A DNA stretch of 33,812 bases from Pseudoroseicyclus aestuarii (GCF_003217255.1 NZ_QJTE01000011.1:1-33812), one strand, 5' to 3'. Shown: positions 23,105 to 31,454, counted from the stretch's first letter. Made by a program: numbers and translations. The notes: generated by a model not told the origin, from the sequence alone.

Positions 23105-24384
23105 CAGTCGGTCTCCTCTTCGCTCTTGGGCGCGGTGTCGCGGGTCATGTTCGGCGCCGGATTCAGCACCGCCCCTTCGGGCACGTCGTCGAGGCCCTCG
23201 ATCCGCCGACCCTCGTTGGCCAGCATGAAGGGCCCGCCGATGGCGCGGGCGAGCGCCTCGTAGCGGTCCTTCGTCGTCGGCCGCAGCAGGGCGCCGAAGT
23301 CGTGGCGCAGGAAGATGCCGCCGCGCCGCTCGCCCTCGGTCAGCACGCCCATCATCAACTGCTGCTCGACCAGCGTCGCCCAATGCAGGAGGCAGTCGGT
23401 CAGGTAGTCGATCGCCTGCTGCTCGCCGTTGGCCTTCACCCCGTGCTCGAGCATCTGCAGCTTCGAAGGCGGCACGCGGTAGATCGCGGCGATCTGCTCG
23501 CGGTCGAACTTCCGGCTCTCCAGGAGCTGCTGATCGGCGGCGCTGAGGTCGAGCTTCTTGATGTCTTCGCTAAGGCTCAGCACCGGCCACTCACGCGTGT
23601 CCGGGTCCTGCAGAGATTCCCGGATGCGCGTCGCAGTGCGCGCCCGACTTTCGTCGTCCTGGTAGTCGTCATTCAGGACGATCGCACCCTTGGTGGTGCC
23701 GCCGGCGGCAGTGCGCGCTGCCGCCTCCTGCCCCGCCAGCGCCAGCCCCATGCTCTCGGCTGCGACCTCGATCGGCGAGCGGCCGGTCCAGCCATCCTCG
23801 GCCATGTACCGCAGGTGCACCATCGACCGCCCCGGCACCCGGCGCTGCACCCCGGCGCCGTCCTCGAAGTCGTAGAACCGCTGCCGGCCGAGCCGCAAAA
23901 CGGCGCAGCCGTCCTGCCGGGTCGGCTCGATCATCTGCAGCTCGCCCGATCCGTCGCGCGGGGCATAGGCATAGGACCGGCCCCGCAGCGTGTAGGCATA
24001 GGCCAGCGCATAGCGGGCCACCGCCGCCGGCACGCCCGGCGCAGCCTCGACGTTGAGCAGGTAGGAGGCCGGGTGATCCCGCAGCCGTTCCTCGCGCCCG
24101 TCCGGGCCGCGCCGGTAGATCTTGACCGGCACCTTCGACAGATCGCCGGCGATGACGTTGCAGCAGGCGAAGACCGTCGCGTGTTTCTGCGCCGCGATCG
24201 CGCTGACCGGCGGCAGGCCCTTGACCCGAGACCGGGTGCCGAAGCCGATGCCATCCGTCAGCCAGCCGACGGGGCGGGCCGTGCCGCTGGTCTCCGACTG
24301 GCCAGCATCGGCCGAGGCTGTGAGCGGCGGTTCGGCCCGCACCTGGTCGGCAGGTGCGCGGCGCAGGCGTTCGATAAGCTTCAT
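23104..24384 (-). CDS. Portal protein (HK97 family)
   Basis: A 426-aa portal subunit that forms the dodecameric DNA gate. The family sequence is clear: VFACCNVIAGDLSKVPVKIY, then a strand-rich wing, VHLRYMAEDGWTGRSPIEVA, the stem region KFDREQIAAIYRVPPSKLQM and the C-terminal LRHDFGALLRPTTKDRYEAL. ATG overlaps the terminase stop (ATGA, 24381-24384). The longer open frame upstream is a terminase shadow. Confidence 0.93.
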   Translation of the reverse strand: MKLIERLRRAPADQVRAEPPLTASADAGQSETSGTARPVGWLTDGIGFGTRSRVKGLPPVSAIAAQKHATVFACCNVIAGDLSKVPVKIYRRGPDGREERLRDHPASYLLNVEAAPGVPAAVARYALAYAYTLRGRSYAYAPRDGSGELQMIEPTRQDGCAVLRLGRQRFYDFEDGAGVQRRVPGRSMVHLRYMAEDGWTGRSPIEVAAESMGLALAGQEAAARTAAGGTTKGAIVLNDDYQDDESRARTATRIRESLQDPDTREWPVLSLSEDIKKLDLSAADQQLLESRKFDREQIAAIYRVPPSKLQMLEHGVKANGEQQAIDYLTDCLLHWATLVEQQLMMGVLTEGERRGGIFLRHDFGALLRPTTKDRYEALARAIGGPFMLANEGRRIEGLDDVPEGAVLNPAPNMTRDTAPKSEEETD

Positions 24385-26042
24385 GCGACCACGGTCTCCC
24401 AGCTCTTCTTCTTGCCCTCGGCAGCCTCGGCCCGGCCGAGCGCCATGATCGCCGCCACCGCGGCGTCGATCCGCCCCGCCGACTGCTTCTTGTCGGGCTT
24501 CACGTTCTCGCTCGCGTCCATAACGCGGTGCACGTTGCCCACCTGCCAGGCGAGCACCGGATTGCCGTTGTGCCGGATGCGCTTCTGCGCGACCCGCTCC
24601 TCGAAGCGCTTCATCGGGCTCGACATGCCGCGGTAGCCCTGCCCGTGCTCGACCAGCGGAAAGCGGCGCCGGTCCAGCTCTTTCGAGATCCAGTCCATGC
24701 CCCAGCGGTCGAAGGCGACCTCGCGCAGATCGAACTTCGCCCTGATCCACTCGAGCCGCTCGACGATCGCCGCCTGGTCGATCGTCCCGCCACGGTGCAC
24801 CTCGAGCCAACCGGCGTCGCGCCGGGCGATGAACTCGCGCTTCTCCTTCTGCGCCCGGTAGGTGAAGCCCTTCGGCCCCTCCGGCAGGAAGGTGAAGACG
24901 ACGAGGTAGATCAGCCCGTCCTTCGGGATCGCCACGGCGATCGCGGTCGTGTCCGTGGTCCGCGACAGGTCCACCGCCGCCCAGGCCTCGCAGCCGAAGA
25001 GGCTCTCGACCTCGAAGGGCTGCGCCATCAGGTCCCAGACGTCGCGTGCGATCCATGTCTGCGCGCCTTCCGTCCAGAGGTTCAGATGCAGGCGCCGGAA
25101 GTTCGGCATCTCGCCCTGGATCACGGCCGCGCGGTCGTAGATGCGGCGGAAGTCCTCCTCGCGAAACGCGACGCCGAGGTTCGGATTGCCCATCGCCCAG
25201 GCCGCCGGATCGCCCGGATCGCAGTCCTCGGGCGGCTCCGCGACATAGGCGAAGAGGCTGTCATCCTCGACGTCGCCACGCAGCACCTTCTCGGAATACT
25301 CGCGCAGCTCGCCGCAGATCGAGGCGCGGTCGGCGCCGGCCGTGGTGATCGCCCAGTCGAGCGACTGGTCGCGGGCGAGCATCGAGTTCGTCACGATCTC
25401 CGCCAGCTCGCGATCCGACCAGCGGTGCAGCTCGTCTCGGGCCGCGAAATGCGGGTTGATCCCGTCCGCTGAGTTGCCGTCCCGGCTGAGGCAGAGGATC
25501 TCGCCGTTGGTCGGCGGGCTCTCGATCGAGTTGCGCCAGACCTTCAGCAGTTGCGACAGCGCCGGCGAGGCGCGGATCATCCGCTTCAGCTCCTTGAAGA
25601 GCAGCCCCGCCTGGTCGCGGGTGGTCGCCGCGCAGAAGCCCTGTGGCGCCGCCTCCCCGTCGAAGAGCTGCGTGAAGAGCATCGGCACCGCCGTGTCGGT
25701 GGTCTTGCCGTTCTTCTTGCCGACCTGGTGGTAGGTCGAGCGGAACCGCCGCTTGCCCGTCTCCTCGTGCTTCCAGCCGAAAACCGAGCCCTGCCGGAAC
25801 ACCTGCCACGGCTGGAGCGTCAGCGGCTTGCCCGCCATCGGCCCGGTCGTGTGCTGGATCATCCCCGCGAAGCGGACGATCATCGACGCCGCCTCACAGT
25901 CGAAGACCAGCCCGCGCTCGTGCCCGGTCTCCAGGTCGACTAGGTGCCGCTCGCAGGCCAGGCGCACCAGCTCGCCCGTGACGAGGTCGCCCTCGACCAC
26001 CGCGGCAGCGTAGCGCGAAACGGGATGATCAGACGGATGCAT
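24381..26042 (-). CDS. Terminase large subunit
   Basis: A 553-aa packaging motor. The ATPase part has LTLQPWQVFRQGSVFGW, the Walker A-like VGKKNGKTT, and a region about residues 200-215 (AARDELHRWSDRELAE) with the acidic Walker B residue. The nuclease half has AAVDLSRTTDTTAIAV (the first metal-binding Asp), DRWGMDW and, near the end, DAAVAAIMALGRA. It cuts concatemers and pumps DNA into the prohead. Overlaps the small subunit by 14 bases. Confidence 0.95.
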   Translation of the reverse strand: MHPSDHPVSRYAAAVVEGDLVTGELVRLACERHLVDLETGHERGLVFDCEAASMIVRFAGMIQHTTGPMAGKPLTLQPWQVFRQGSVFGWKHEETGKRRFRSTYHQVGKKNGKTTDTAVPMLFTQLFDGEAAPQGFCAATTRDQAGLLFKELKRMIRASPALSQLLKVWRNSIESPPTNGEILCLSRDGNSADGINPHFAARDELHRWSDRELAEIVTNSMLARDQSLDWAITTAGADRASICGELREYSEKVLRGDVEDDSLFAYVAEPPEDCDPGDPAAWAMGNPNLGVAFREEDFRRIYDRAAVIQGEMPNFRRLHLNLWTEGAQTWIARDVWDLMAQPFEVESLFGCEAWAAVDLSRTTDTTAIAVAIPKDGLIYLVVFTFLPEGPKGFTYRAQKEKREFIARRDAGWLEVHRGGTIDQAAIVERLEWIRAKFDLREVAFDRWGMDWISKELDRRRFPLVEHGQGYRGMSSPMKRFEERVAQKRIRHNGNPVLAWQVGNVHRVMDASENVKPDKKQSAGRIDAAVAAIMALGRAEAAEGKKKSWETVVA

Positions 26043-26475
26043 CGCTAGCCAGCTGCCGCTTCAGATCCTCGAAGAGGTCGCCTTGCCCCCCGCCGGAGAG
26101 ACGCCGCTCGTCGACGGGCGACATGCCGAAGAGCGCGCCGATCCGCTGCATGTTCGCCAGCGCTTCCTGCCGCTGGCCCCAGGCGGCGCGCTTCTTCTCC
26201 TGCAGCCCGTTGCGCGTGCTCACTTCGTAGTAGGAGCCCATCATCGCCAGGTCGCCGGTGAAGCGCATGAAGTCCCCAACCGCCTCGCAGTAAGCCGCGA
26301 AGAGGTCGGCGTAGTGCGGCTCGAGCCGATCCTTGGCGACCATGACCGGCGCCAGCTCTTCCCATGCGGCGCGGCCTTCGTCGGACATCCAGTCCAGCGC
26401 CGGCGGCACGGGCCGCGGCGCGGCATCGCCTTTCATCGGTATGACGTTGTCCAGGATGGGCTTGGGTCCGCGCAT
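26029..26475 (-). CDS. Terminase small subunit (P27 family)
   Basis: A 148-aa P27-type small terminase that recognises the packaging site. It starts MRGPKPILDNVIPMKGDAAP, a typical P27 opening; the core has MSDEGRAAWEELAPVMVAK and YEAV-like CEAVGDFMRFTGDLAMMGSY. ATG at 26475 has a GGAGGG site, preferred over the upstream ATG at 26523. The cos/pac site would usually be near here; I cannot identify it. Confidence 0.88.
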   Translation of the reverse strand: MRGPKPILDNVIPMKGDAAPRPVPPALDWMSDEGRAAWEELAPVMVAKDRLEPHYADLFAAYCEAVGDFMRFTGDLAMMGSYYEVSTRNGLQEKKRAAWGQRQEALANMQRIGALFGMSPVDERRLSGGGQGDLFEDLKRQLASDASV

Positions 26476-26607
26476 TGCAGCGCCCTCCTCTTCGTTAGAT
26501 CGCGCAACATCGTGCACGCGCATGTTGAGCAGGCTGCAACTCTAGATGGCTGCAGTTCGTGCCTAGTTGTTTGAGATTTGTATTGATTAAGCAGCAGGCA
26601 GGACTTG

Positions 26608-26892
26608 ATGCCCATAAAGTTCATAGTTGAGAGAGCCATACTTCAACCGGGAGCACCGTTGATTGAAGCGATTACCCATCTCGAATTAGTTGACTCTGAT
26701 GGAACAAGATGGCGCCTGAGGACGTCGGCAGCAATCACCGCTATTGAGGACGGCGATTTCGAATTTTACCTGAGGATTAACCACATTGAAGTGCCCTTAG
26801 CGATTGGGACTAGTCGCGGTGGCAAACGGTTTTTGAAAACTTCAGCCGATGAGGATTTGCCGATTAACCTGCTGCTCATAGCGAGGACCTAG
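26608..26892 (+). CDS. DUF3892-like protein, low GC, on the opposite strand
   Basis: A 94-aa protein with the DUF3892 layout: a strand-rich start (KFIVERAILQPGAPLIEAIT), AITAIEDGDFEFYL in the middle, and the conserved end FLKTSADEDLPINLLLI. Function of the family is unknown. The gene lies between HNH and small terminase genes but runs against the late operon, and its composition is clearly lower in GC, so it looks acquired. A weak six-pair stem with two G-U pairs and six T (26895-26930) after the stop may be its terminator. ATG at 26608 has AGGA upstream. Confidence 0.65.
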   Translation: MPIKFIVERAILQPGAPLIEAITHLELVDSDGTRWRLRTSAAITAIEDGDFEFYLRINHIEVPLAIGTSRGGKRFLKTSADEDLPINLLLIART

Positions 26893-27008
26893 ATAGGGCC
26901 TAACCTCTGGGCTTTTTTCCTGAATTAGCCGCGTACGAAAAGAAAGGTTGGGGGCGCGGTCACCGCCGTACCGCCCAGATTTTCAGACCACCCCCGGTGC
27001 CCCGCGCG
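26893..27008. other. Gap between DUF3892 gene and HNH gene
   Basis: A 116-base non-coding stretch with a low-GC left part (a T6 run and an A/G-rich segment) and a GC-rich right part. A cos site could be near here, as HNH and terminase genes usually flank it; no inverted repeat proves this. Confidence 0.35.
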
Positions 27009-27392
27009 TCAGCGCCGGTTCAGGGTCTCGCTCGCCGTCTTGCGCGAATGGCAGGCCTTGCAGAGGCCCTGCCAGTTTCGGCGATCGAGGAAGAGCTTCA
27101 TATCGCCGCGATGCGGGACGATGTGATCGACATCGACGGCCGGCTCGACCTTGCCGACCTCGGCGCAGTGTACGCAGAGCGGCTTGGCCGTGAGGAAGGC
27201 GAGCCGACCCTTGCGCCAGGCGGCGAGCCGGTAGAGCCGCCGCCCCTTCTGCGCCTGGTCAGACCGCTGCGCCGCGGCCTGCCGCTCCGCTTCCCGGCGC
27301 TGCCGCTCGGCGAGGTGCTCGGTGCAGTAGCTTGCGCCCTCGTCCGCGACCTCGTCGCAGCCGGTCTTGGCGCAGAGCTTGCGGATCGCCAT
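27009..27392 (-). CDS. HNH endonuclease (packaging-associated)
   Basis: A 127-aa HNH nuclease. The core is VDVDHIVPHRGDMKLFLD followed by NWQGLCKACHSRKTA, with His-Asn-His type residues; two Cys pairs (KPLCVHCAEVG and CKAC) hold a zinc. In many HK97-like phages such a nuclease lies beside the terminase and helps cut at cos. ATG at 27392 chosen by the start of conserved sequence; a GAGGGCGAGGG site precedes it. Confidence 0.88.
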   Translation of the reverse strand: MAIRKLCAKTGCDEVADEGASYCTEHLAERQRREAERQAAAQRSDQAQKGRRLYRLAAWRKGRLAFLTAKPLCVHCAEVGKVEPAVDVDHIVPHRGDMKLFLDRRNWQGLCKACHSRKTASETLNRR

Positions 27393-27507
27393 GCCCTCGC
27401 CCTCGCCACCAGTTTCGGGAGCACCAACGAGAAGCGCCCGGTCGGGTGATCCCGCCGGGCGCAATTCGTGATGATGTCAAGAGAGATGCCAGCCGGTGGA
27501 GTAGGCG

Positions 27508-28359
27508 TCAAGCCCTCTCAAACGGCGACTGAGGGCGGACCCCGAAATATGTCGTTCGACCGGGCCGCAGCGCCCGCTGCCCCAGCATGCGCTCCAGAGC
27601 CGCCGCCAACCCTGCGAAGGCGGCTTTGGTCACGGTGCTGCTCTTTGCCCATCCATGCTTGTTGAGCAACTCAGTCACCGTCAGCCCTTCGATGAATACC
27701 CCGTCGACCAGCTGCCGGTCGCTGATGGCCCGGCGGTCAGCGCCCCGCTTCGACGGCCGGACCCGGCGGATCGGCATGGCCACGCCATCACCGATGCGGC
27801 GCTGCAGGGCGAGCAGCCTGTCCCGTTCCGCCAGCCGCGCCTCGGTCACGTCGCCGCCGCGCCCGCCAGCCGACCGCGCGCCCGACACCTCGAGCGAGGC
27901 GCAGCGCACGCCGCCCGCATGGTAGCGCTCGTACAGCCCGGCATACTCGCGCCCGATCGCGACCTGCTCTGCCGTCAGCACCAGCTTGCCCCGCTTGCGC
28001 GCGGCCTCGTGCGCCATGATGTCGATAGCATCCGCCAGCTGCATGGTCTTCCGGCCCTTGTAGCCCGCCGGCTTCAGCTCGTACTCGTCCTCGCCCTTCG
28101 GGTAGAAAGCCTGCGTTTCGAAGACCCGCACCGGCCCGCGCGCTGGCGCCACCGGGGCCGCGTCACCGCAGAGCTCTGGCACATGCCCCGCCTGAAGGAT
28201 GAGGCCCCGCCGCTGCTCATCCGTCAGCCGGCCCCAGGCCGACCGCTCCGCCCGCCGCCGCGAGCCCTTCTCGTCGATCAGCGCCTGCTGATCCTCCTTC
28301 CGCAGCAGCGCGAAAGCCGCGCGCCCGTCGCCAATGATCTCCGACAGCCTGTCCTTCAT
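27508..28359 (-). CDS. Hypothetical phage protein, possible late regulator
   Basis: A 283-aa protein not assigned to a family. A helical N-terminus (RKEDQQALIDEKGSRRRA), a central part (LADAIDIMAHEAARKRGKLV) and a C-terminal stretch DRQLVDGVFIEGLTVTELLN followed by KHGWAKSSTVTKAAFAGLAAAL, which resembles a helix-turn-helix. It lies last in the early block, before HNH and terminase genes, the place where many phages carry a late-transcription activator or antiterminator. That role is inference from position. ATGA overlap with the upstream gene. Confidence 0.5.
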   Translation of the reverse strand: MKDRLSEIIGDGRAAFALLRKEDQQALIDEKGSRRRAERSAWGRLTDEQRRGLILQAGHVPELCGDAAPVAPARGPVRVFETQAFYPKGEDEYELKPAGYKGRKTMQLADAIDIMAHEAARKRGKLVLTAEQVAIGREYAGLYERYHAGGVRCASLEVSGARSAGGRGGDVTEARLAERDRLLALQRRIGDGVAMPIRRVRPSKRGADRRAISDRQLVDGVFIEGLTVTELLNKHGWAKSSTVTKAAFAGLAAALERMLGQRALRPGRTTYFGVRPQSPFERA

Positions 28360-28970
28360 CGCGCCATCTCCTCTTCCCGCTTCTCGTCCTGCAGGTGCTC
28401 GACCAGCCCTTCGACCCGCTCGCGCTGGTCAAGGTACCAGCGCTCCCAGGCCAGATCGTTCGCGTCATTCAGCACCTCGCGCTTGCGCCGGTCGCCGATG
28501 ACTTCCAGCCGCCGCCGGTTCGCCTGCGCCTTCTGCGCCACCAGCGCCCGCGCCTGCGGCGTGACCGGCGGCGCCTTCTTCTTCTCAAACCACAGGAAGG
28601 TCTCGACCAGCGTGCCCTCGGCCACCGCCCTCGGCCCCTCGATCGACCGGAACCAGCGCACCAGGGCCGGCACCTCGTCGAGCGGACGCGGCTGCACCAT
28701 CTCGGCATAGGCGCGGAAGCTGGCGGGAGAGGGCCAGAAGCAGCGGCTCGATCCCTCGCCCTTCGAGGCGAGCATGCCGCGTAGCGCCACCAGGTTGTCG
28801 TCGGTCATATAGGCCAACTCATCCGCCAGCCCGTCGAGCATCTGCCGCGCGGCAGCGGCGTCGGTGCCCCGCTTCGACCGGAACTCCAGCGGCTGCAGCA
28901 ACAGCCGCCTCACCCGGTCCCTCTTCGTCTCCACCGCCGCCTGCGGGTCGGTGTACATGCCTGCCGTCAT
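28356..28970 (-). CDS. Putative phage replication protein, helicase-loader-like
   Basis: A 204-aa protein. The segment MLDGLADELAYMTDDNLVAL followed by CFWPSPASFRAYAEMV is like the lambda-P-type loader pattern (a short helical domain then a WPSP-x-F motif), which recruits DnaB helicase. The C-terminal third is basic and helical (RKREVLNDANDLAWERWYLD). It follows the putative origin and the DUF1376-like gene. ATG at 28970 with a GGGGGCGAGG site is preferred to the longer frame. The family call is tentative. Confidence 0.45.
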   Translation of the reverse strand: MTAGMYTDPQAAVETKRDRVRRLLLQPLEFRSKRGTDAAAARQMLDGLADELAYMTDDNLVALRGMLASKGEGSSRCFWPSPASFRAYAEMVQPRPLDEVPALVRWFRSIEGPRAVAEGTLVETFLWFEKKKAPPVTPQARALVAQKAQANRRRLEVIGDRRKREVLNDANDLAWERWYLDQRERVEGLVEHLQDEKREEEMAR

Positions 28971-28998
28971 GGCCTCGCCCCCTTCTATGCCTGCCAAC

Positions 28999-29166
28999 TT
29001 ATCCACAGCCGCGCGGTCTCCCATCTGTCCGGCTGTCTTTGTTCTTCTCGTTCTCTTTCTCCTTCTAGGGCTGGACTGTCCGGCGACCGACCTGGTCAGT
29101 CCTCGGACTGTAGCGGACAGTCCGAGGACGGTAGGTGGACAGTCCAGGACAGTCCGCGGACTGTCC
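28999..29166. other. Putative phage replication origin with DnaA box and iterons
   Basis: This 200-base gap (28971-29173) holds a perfect DnaA box TTATCCACA (28999-29007), a pyrimidine-rich tract (about 29035-29068), and five copies of the 9-mer GGACTGTCC or its complement GGACAGTCC (29073-29081, 29115-29123, 29137-29145, 29147-29155, 29158-29166). Two copies form a perfect 20-base palindrome (29147-29166). A 13-base inverted repeat with a five-base loop covers 29099-29129 and uses a partial sixth copy. The flanking genes look replication-related. An origin or operator cluster is inferred. Confidence 0.65.
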
Positions 29167-29173
29167 GGTCAGA

Positions 29174-29800
29174 TCAGGTCACGCGCGCCCCTCCGATCCA
29201 CCGCATCGTCGCCGCATGCGCGAAGACCGCGTCGTAGTGGTGCTGGAAGCGCTTGCCCTTCACGGTGTCGCAGAGCCACTGCTCCATCCGCTCGACCAGC
29301 ACGTTGTCGGCGACCTCGGCCTTGGCAAAGCCCGCCGCCACCATGCGCTCGCGCAGGCGGCGTATCCGCCCGCGGACGGCCTCATCTGTGCGCTTTACCT
29401 CGGCTACCTCGCGCCGCTCGATCTGGTCTTGAACCGTGTCGAGCACCACGCGGTGCATCAGGCGCAGCTCGCCGTCCGAGGTGCAGGGCGTCCAGCGGTG
29501 CAGCGGTGACACCTCGAGGCGGCACAGCTCCTCCCAATGCGCGGGATCGACCCGCAGCATGCGCGCCTGCTCCAGCCGGTCGGCCGGCAGGGTGCCGATG
29601 GGCACCTGGTGCTGAGAGTGAAAGATGAGCTCGAGATAGTAGCAGCGGACCTCGGCCGTCCCACGCAGGCCCATCGAAGAAGTGAGGTAGCGCATCGTCT
29701 CGAACTTCAGGAAGTACTGCCCGTTCAGCCGAACCTCCCGCCCGACCGGATATTCTGGCAGGCTCTCGGTATCGACAGGGCGCAGCAGTGTGGCGGTCAT
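29174..29800 (-). CDS. DUF1376-like protein, possibly replication-linked
   Basis: A 208-aa protein with a DUF1376-like region: GLRGTAEVRCYYLELIFHSQ, then PIGTLPADRLEQARMLRVD, the WEEL Trp, and RWTPC-TSDGELRLMHRVVL. DUF1376 domains are often at the N-terminus of phage initiator-type proteins. A charged helical part follows (RIRRLRERMVAAGFAKAE). It adjoins the iteron cluster, which such a protein could bind. No primase or helicase motif is visible. Confidence 0.5.
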   Translation of the reverse strand: MTATLLRPVDTESLPEYPVGREVRLNGQYFLKFETMRYLTSSMGLRGTAEVRCYYLELIFHSQHQVPIGTLPADRLEQARMLRVDPAHWEELCRLEVSPLHRWTPCTSDGELRLMHRVVLDTVQDQIERREVAEVKRTDEAVRGRIRRLRERMVAAGFAKAEVADNVLVERMEQWLCDTVKGKRFQHHYDAVFAHAATMRWIGGARVT

Positions 29801-30153
29801 GGTGTCCCCCGCTCGTGTTCTGTCGCGGGCGCAGGGGTCTTCGCCCTCGTCGCCCGCTCAGGTCCACTCGCGTGGCACGCGGGCAGGATCTCGGAATGAT
29901 GATGAAGGCGCGCGCGGAGGTCGCAGAGCTGCGCCTCGACTTCTTCCAGCGCCGCCACGTTGCACGCCGCGCTGCCCGCCGGGTTCACCTCGGCGAGGCC
30001 GCGGTAGTGCGCCAGGCGCTGCGGCAGCTGTTCCGCGGAAAAGCGGGAGCCCCATAGGCCATCGCGCAGCACGATCGTCAGCCGACCGCGCTGAAGGGTC
30101 AGCGAGGCGCGCGGCGCGCGGGGCTTCATGTCGGAGAGGCGTGCGTTGCTCAT
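29797..30153 (-). CDS. Hypothetical phage protein
   Basis: A 118-aa protein with no recognised family. A basic N-terminus is followed by SLTLQRGRLTIVLRDGLWGS, a helical region with ALEEVEAQLCDLRARLHHHS and a disordered tail. It overlaps the next gene by ATGA, so it is co-expressed with the DUF1376-like gene. Confidence 0.5.
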   Translation of the reverse strand: MSNARLSDMKPRAPRASLTLQRGRLTIVLRDGLWGSRFSAEQLPQRLAHYRGLAEVNPAGSAACNVAALEEVEAQLCDLRARLHHHSEILPACHASGPERATRAKTPAPATEHERGTP

Positions 30154-30187
30154 GCCGGCACCGCACGCGTCATCGTCGATCCGGCCA

Positions 30188-30694
30188 TCACAGCCCCTCC
30201 TCGTTCGGTTGGATCAGAAGCACCCGCATGTTGCGCTCCAGCGCCCAGCAGGCATCGCGCCAGACGCCGACGCTTTCGCGCCAGCCGTCGATCGGTGGAA
30301 CGACCACCAAGTCGCAGCGACGCAACAAAAAGGCCGACCTGCCCTGCCCCGGAGACGGATAGAGCAGGCTACGATCCCTGAGATCATTAGCCGCCCACGT
30401 GCCATCGAGGCGCACGACCGGAGATACGATTCTTGCCCCGTGGCGCGCGAAGACCCTCGACCAGATCGCAGCGGCCATGGCTGCTGTCTCCAGCTCATGC
30501 CGCGCAGCGAAGTTAGTCTTCGGAGCGGCAAACGTGCACGTGTAGCAGGGCACGGACAGGTATCCGAGGCAGCCCAAGGCCAGCTTCGCCGCGGTATCCA
30601 CGTCGACGTCGCGGCGCAGCAGTCCACTGCCTTCGTAGCGAGCGCAGAGCTGCGTCCAGTCTGGCTCGGGCGGCAGGCGATGATGCATGTTCAT
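30188..30694 (-). CDS. DUF1937-like (nucleoside deoxyribosyltransferase-fold) protein
   Basis: A 168-aa protein similar to DUF1937/DUF4406 phage proteins of the nucleoside 2-deoxyribosyltransferase fold. Visible pattern: VPCYTCTFAAPKTNFAARHE, then a helical part ending ARIVSPVVRLDGTW, and near the end CDLVVVPPIDGWRESVGVWR and ALERNMRVLLI. The family's SPI, D-x-L and GWxxSxGV features are all recognisable. Such proteins may salvage or modify phage nucleotides. ATGA coupling to the 84-aa frame upstream. Confidence 0.6.
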   Translation of the reverse strand: MNMHHRLPPEPDWTQLCARYEGSGLLRRDVDVDTAAKLALGCLGYLSVPCYTCTFAAPKTNFAARHELETAAMAAAIWSRVFARHGARIVSPVVRLDGTWAANDLRDRSLLYPSPGQGRSAFLLRRCDLVVVPPIDGWRESVGVWRDACWALERNMRVLLIQPNEEGL

Positions 30695-30945
30695 GGCCGC
30701 ACCCCCGAATCGGGGACGGCACCGCCGCCCCCGGCCCCCAAAGGAGGTGCGATGGGGAGCACGCGCAGGCGGCCGCCACGCTCCCCCGGTATGGCGCCTG
30801 TACGGGGCGGGTTGACCGCTCCCGGGCCGCAGCGTTCGAAGAAAAAGGGACGCGGGCGGCGCAGCGCCTGCACCGCGCCCAGCTTGCGTCGATGACGTCG
30901 CCCGGGACAGGGCAGCGCAAGAAGAGGGGTCGCGGGCCGCATCAT
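30691..30945 (-). CDS. Possible small protein, coupled at both ends
   Basis: An 84-aa frame whose start overlaps the preceding stop (TGATG, 30945) and whose stop overlaps the following start (ATGA, 30691-30694). The product is Pro/Arg-rich and of low complexity, with no family. The double coupling is the only support, so this may be a chance frame in a GC-rich gap. Confidence 0.35.
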   Translation of the reverse strand: MMRPATPLLALPCPGRRHRRKLGAVQALRRPRPFFFERCGPGAVNPPRTGAIPGERGGRLRVLPIAPPLGAGGGGAVPDSGVRP

Positions 30946-31454
30946 CGGCCGCCCGCCTGAAGGTGAGTGGCCAGACTGGCGACGATGCCACCAGAGGCCT
31001 CGCGCAGGCGGACCAGGAGCGCACGCTGATCGGCGATGGCCGCGCCGGCCTCGTCATGCTCGAGGATCGCGCGGTTGATGGCCTGCGGATCGCCGCTCTG
31101 AATCGCCGACATGCCCGCGCTGATCGCCTCGCCGAACTCCTTGGAGCTGACGCCGATCTGCGCCAGCAGGTTGTCGGCACCGGCAGCGCCTGCGCCGCTG
31201 GGGTGGAAGACCCCGCCCGCATGCGCGGCGAAGTGCTCCGCCAGCACCCGCGCCGCCTCAGGCGACATGCGCGCCAGACGGTCAAGGTGATTGACCCCCA
31301 GCCCGTGCGGGCGCTTGGCGCTCTTGGCGGTTGCTTCGGATAGCGTCGAGGCGGTGAGCCCCAGCATATCCGAGGCGGCTTCGAGACCGCCGGCGGCAGA
31401 ATAGGCCCGAGAGACGGCATCCTGGACGGAGCCGGCAGGGTGGTTGCGGCTCAT
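30942..31454 (-). CDS. Phage regulatory protein, CII/CP76-like
   Basis: A 170-aa protein. The first half (SVQDAVSRAYSAAGGLEAAS, LGLTASTLSEATAKS, RPHGLGVNHLDRLARMSPE) fits the pattern of P2/186-type CII proteins (helix-turn-helix with an Asn/Ser-rich turn then PH-x-L). The second half is helical and Ala-rich. It would activate transcription of lysogeny genes or regulate the early operon. ATG at 31454 with a GGAGGG site. The assignment rests on pattern only. Confidence 0.5.
   Translation of the reverse strand: MSRNHPAGSVQDAVSRAYSAAGGLEAASDMLGLTASTLSEATAKSAKRPHGLGVNHLDRLARMSPEAARVLAEHFAAHAGGVFHPSGAGAAGADNLLAQIGVSSKEFGEAISAGMSAIQSGDPQAINRAILEHDEAGAAIADQRALLVRLREASGGIVASLATHLQAGGR

Noticed and set aside
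26895-26930. Rho-independent terminator after the DUF3892 gene
   Set aside because: There is a T6 run but only a weak stem (three Watson-Crick GC pairs plus G-U and A-U pairs), so it is mentioned in the gene entry and not given its own feature.
30128-30895. Plus-strand frame over the DUF1937-like gene
   Set aside because: Shadow frame; the minus-strand gene has recognisable motifs and coupled ends.
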